From positions 118,454 through 182,453 of the forward strand of contig CAWAUO010000013.1 of NCBI GenBank assembly GCA_963785245.1: a DNA stretch of 64,000 bases, read 5' to 3'. Under the pieces are notes generated by a model. That model had not been told where the DNA came from. It searched no databases and worked only from the letters and a program-made list of their open reading frames with translations. The stretch comes from JAHEEL01 sp963785245. GTDB taxonomy: Bacteria > Actinomycetota > Acidimicrobiia > Spongiisociales > UBA5794. Positions 61,973-64,000 of the stretch are shown here, in pieces (position 1 is the stretch's first letter; each line of letters opens with the position of its first letter). The translations under genes and the position numbers were made by a program.

Positions 61973-62108
61973 TCGCCAGTCGCCAAACAGCTACCAGCTT
62001 TCGTCTCCGCGTGCGGGTCGTCGCCTTCGCGGTTGTTGTGATCGTGAACTCCCGCTGGGCAAGCCCAGGGCACACCTGGCCGCGCCTTCGGACTGGCGAC
62101 TGGCGACT
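61973..62108. repeat. R2 inverted repeat between convergent genes
   Basis: AGTCGCCAGTCGCC near 61971-61984 and GGCGACTGGCGACT at 62095-62108 form a perfect 14-bp inverted repeat about 110 bp apart. The gap also holds an R3-like word (ACTCAGCTAC, 62114-62123) just beyond. It may act as a long-loop bidirectional terminator. Confidence 0.65.
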
Positions 62109-62111
62109 CTC

Positions 62112-62936
62112 CTACTCAGCTACTGCAGTCGCGCTCGAGCTCGGTACCAGCACCGGGCCCGGTTCGTGCTTCTGCTCGTCGTCGTACCAGGAGAAGAAGA
62201 CCCACGCGATCGCTACCCAGAGCACCAGGCCACCGCCGATCTTCATGATCAGGCCGGCGATGATCTGGTCGGTCATCACGTCGATACCCCAGAGCCTCGG
62301 GAACGTGGTGTAGATCTCATACAGCGGGGTCTCGCCGAGGGTCATGAACGACGCCGGGATGGTCGGGACCAGCGACTGGAGGAAGAGATACCCCATCTTG
62401 CCGAATGGGGCGAGGGTCTTCGTCTCGGGAATCGGATCCATCACCGGCCACCACATCAGGACCGCCGAGATGAAGAGCACGAGGTGGGCGAAGAAGTGGA
62501 AGAAGTCGTTCGTCAGCATCAACTCGACGATCGATGGGACGTGAATGAACGCCAGCCATGCGTTGAAGAAAACCAGCGTGAACATCGGCCGGGTGATCAC
62601 CTTCAACAGCGGGATGAATGGCTCGACGAGCGCGTGCATCAGCCACGACGGCATGCCACCGAGCAGCAGCGGCGGTACGACCAGGGTGATCAGCATGTGC
62701 TCGGTCATGTGGAACAGGTAGAGGCGCTGCTCGCCGATGTCGTGCAGTGGCCAGGTCGAACTGATGAGAAGGAAGATGACCCCCGCGTAGTACATCACGC
62801 GCTGAGCAGTGGTGACCGGCGCCTTCCCTGCCGGGGCAAATCGCCCGGCGAGCCTGCGAATCCCGAACTCGTAGATGAAGATCAGGGCGATGGCGACCCC
62901 GTACACGTCCAGGTGGGGGTGGAACGTGATGCCCAT
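62112..62936 (-). CDS. ctaG: Cytochrome c oxidase assembly protein, caa3-type CtaG
   Basis: A 274-residue protein with about seven helices. PLHDIGEQRLYLFHMTEHMLI and the His-rich helix NDFFHFFAHLVLFISAVLMWW carry the conserved His pairs of the caa3_CtaG family. It helps insert copper into subunit I/II of heme-copper oxidases. Located downstream of the subunit IV and III genes on the same strand, with 3 bp to the next gene. Confidence 0.85.
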   Translation of the reverse strand: MGITFHPHLDVYGVAIALIFIYEFGIRRLAGRFAPAGKAPVTTAQRVMYYAGVIFLLISSTWPLHDIGEQRLYLFHMTEHMLITLVVPPLLLGGMPSWLMHALVEPFIPLLKVITRPMFTLVFFNAWLAFIHVPSIVELMLTNDFFHFFAHLVLFISAVLMWWPVMDPIPETKTLAPFGKMGYLFLQSLVPTIPASFMTLGETPLYEIYTTFPRLWGIDVMTDQIIAGLIMKIGGGLVLWVAIAWVFFSWYDDEQKHEPGPVLVPSSSATAVAE

Positions 62937-62939
62937 GAC

Positions 62940-63227
62940 TCAGAGTGCCTGGAACACCGCGAGCAAGACGATGAATATGAGGATTGCGACGACCACGGCG
63001 ATCCCGAACACGTAGCGGTAGCCCTTGAGGTCGTACTTGAGGTGCATGAACACCGCGACCACCGTCACAAACTTCGCCGCACCGAATGCGATCAAGAGCG
63101 GAGCCCGCACCGGGTCGAGGAACTCGATGTACGGAATTGCGATCTCGATCGCCGTCGCAACAGCGAGCGCCCCGGCAATCAGCCAGTACGTCTTCGGCGT
63201 TGGATGAGCGTGGGATGCAGTTGCCAT
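62940..63227 (-). CDS. Cytochrome c oxidase subunit IV-like protein
   Basis: A 95-residue protein of three helices with FVTVVAVFMHLKYD in the middle one, the mark of the bacterial COX4 (CtaF/CyoD-like) family. ATG 63227 chosen (MATASHAHPTPKTYW); the open frame above it covers the end of subunit III. Two bases separate it from the stop of subunit III. Confidence 0.85.
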   Translation of the reverse strand: MATASHAHPTPKTYWLIAGALAVATAIEIAIPYIEFLDPVRAPLLIAFGAAKFVTVVAVFMHLKYDLKGYRYVFGIAVVVAILIFIVLLAVFQAL

Positions 63228-63229
63228 GT

Positions 63230-63847
63230 TCAGATCTGCAGCAGGTAGACGATGGTGAAGATGACGATCCAAACGATGTCCACGAAGTGCCAGTAGAGCG
63301 CCACCAACTCGACGTTCATCCCGTGATCGGGAGATAGCCGACTCCGGAGCGAGAACGCAACCAGCAAGGCGATCATCAACACGCCGCCGGCGACATGGAT
63401 GCCGTGGAATCCGGTCAGCATGTAGAACGACGACCCAAACGGACTGGTGCTGATCGTCAGTCCCTCATGGACGAACTCGGTGAACTCGAAGATCTGACCG
63501 GCGAGGAACGAGAGTCCGAGCAGGGCCGTGCCGATGAGCCAGATCCGTCCCTGGCGCTGATCTTGCTTCTGGAAGGCATTGTCCGCGAGGACCATCGTCA
63601 GCGAACTCATCAGCAGGACGAACGAAGTCGCTGACGTGAACGGGATGTTGAAGATCTCGGCGCCGGGCCCTCCGTTCGTGGTGTTCCGGTAGAGCAGAAA
63701 GGTGGCGATCATCGCGCCGAAGAAGAAGACCTCCGACCCGAGGAACACCCACATCGCCGTCTTGCGCGTGCGGTGCGTCGGATCGCCATCGGCTTCGAAA
63801 TCGGACTGACCGTTGACCTCGAAGACGCCGTCGGTGGCCGTCGCCAT
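63230..63847 (-). CDS. ctaE: Cytochrome c oxidase subunit III
   Basis: A 205-residue subunit with five helices, the short bacterial form. Landmarks: MWVFLGSEVFFFGAMIATF, ILADNAF-like loop, TGFHGIHVAGG and ALYWHFVDIVWIVIF, with the conserved Glu and His of the family. ATG 63847 has GGGAGG ten bases upstream and overlaps the stop of the preceding gene (TGATG). Part of the ctaE-COX4-ctaG operon. Confidence 0.92.
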   Translation of the reverse strand: MATATDGVFEVNGQSDFEADGDPTHRTRKTAMWVFLGSEVFFFGAMIATFLLYRNTTNGGPGAEIFNIPFTSATSFVLLMSSLTMVLADNAFQKQDQRQGRIWLIGTALLGLSFLAGQIFEFTEFVHEGLTISTSPFGSSFYMLTGFHGIHVAGGVLMIALLVAFSLRSRLSPDHGMNVELVALYWHFVDIVWIVIFTIVYLLQI

Positions 63848-64000
63848 CAGTGCGCCTCCCTTGTAGCCGGTTCGGCAGCCCAACCAACGAGACCCCACAG
63901 TGTCACGACAGCGCCGACCGCTAGGACTCCGAATCCGATCGGGCCTGAGGAGATGAATACGAGCGCAGCACCGAGGATCGCTATGCCGGCCGCTGAAACG
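63847..64000 (-). CDS. 3' end of a membrane protein gene upstream of ctaE
   Basis: The frame reads from the right edge to TGA at 63847-63849: 50 or so residues with two hydrophobic helices (GIAILGAALVFISS and VLAVGAVVTLWGLVGW) and the end EPATREAH. It overlaps the ctaE start by one base, so it belongs to the oxidase operon. It could be the end of subunit I or a small subunit; too little is visible to decide. Confidence 0.6.
   Translation of the reverse strand, partial: VSAAGIAILGAALVFISSGPIGFGVLAVGAVVTLWGLVGWAAEPATREAH

Noticed and set aside
61971..62108. R2 inverted pair as insertion-sequence ends
   Set aside because: Only about 110 bp lie between, without a coding frame or target duplication.
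1..64000. CRISPR array, prophage, integrase, riboswitch or rRNA
   Set aside because: No regularly spaced repeats, phage or recombinase genes, conserved riboswitch cores or rRNA segments were seen on either strand.

Overview
The window is gene-dense, high-GC bacterial DNA that looks like a chromosome segment of an actinomycete. The pointers are many GTG/TTG starts, ATGA/GTGA operon overlaps, strong GGAGG Shine-Dalgarno sites, Thr-rich linkers behind signal anchors, an aa3-type oxidase cluster with a separate small subunit IV, L,D-transpeptidase, SipW/TasA-type secretion and a LytR-CpsA-Psr protein. The repeated poly-Thr linkers recall Acidimicrobiia-type lineages, but that placement is an inference. 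I see no rRNA, tRNA, CRISPR array, transposase or prophage.

Layout. 1-2.8 kb: 3' part of a sugar/nucleoside kinase fused to a queuosine-salvage-like Fe-S domain, two small membrane proteins, and infA with an RNA-binding protein. 3-6.7 kb: Atg22/UMF1-type MFS carrier and an amino-acid permease with USP-like tail. 6.7-11.8 kb: NatAB-type ABC exporter, a two-component system and a divergent secreted protein. 11.8-15.4 kb: heterodimeric ABC exporter. 15.4-19.9 kb: cell-wall enzymes (L,D-transpeptidase, LytM peptidase) among gene remnants. 20.5-24.1 kb: TasA-like protein, SipW signal peptidase, large secreted protein and a degenerate histidine kinase. 24-31 kb: 2TM protein, M20 dipeptidase, secreted protein, frameshifted histidine kinase and frameshifted malic enzyme. 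31-37 kb: ClC channel, mannose-1-phosphate guanylyltransferase, S9 peptidase. 37-41 kb: LOG-like protein and an OpuC-type osmoprotectant importer. 42-48 kb: complete Opp/Dpp peptide importer whose binding protein appears circularly permuted. 48-51 kb: flavin-reductase-like protein, frameshifted M20 peptidase, P-loop protein. 51-55 kb: HerA-like ATPase and AbiEi/DUF559 protein bracketed by copies of a palindromic intergenic repeat, then a CBS protein. 55-61 kb: primary-type sigma factor and a surface-polymer locus with a kinase-like/LCP fusion flanked by two paralogous anchored proteins. 61-64 kb: membrane protein and cytochrome c oxidase genes (ctaG, subunit IV, subunit III, edge fragment).

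The most unusual items are the permuted peptide-binding protein (42.1-43.8 kb), the LCP protein fused to a CpsD-like domain lacking the Walker-A lysine (58.2-60.1 kb), the kinase/Qng1-like fusion at the left edge, the SipW locus with its pseudokinase, and the ~50-bp palindromic repeat family. Several conserved genes carry frameshifts that are nearly all net +1, so sequencing or assembly error must be considered beside true gene decay.
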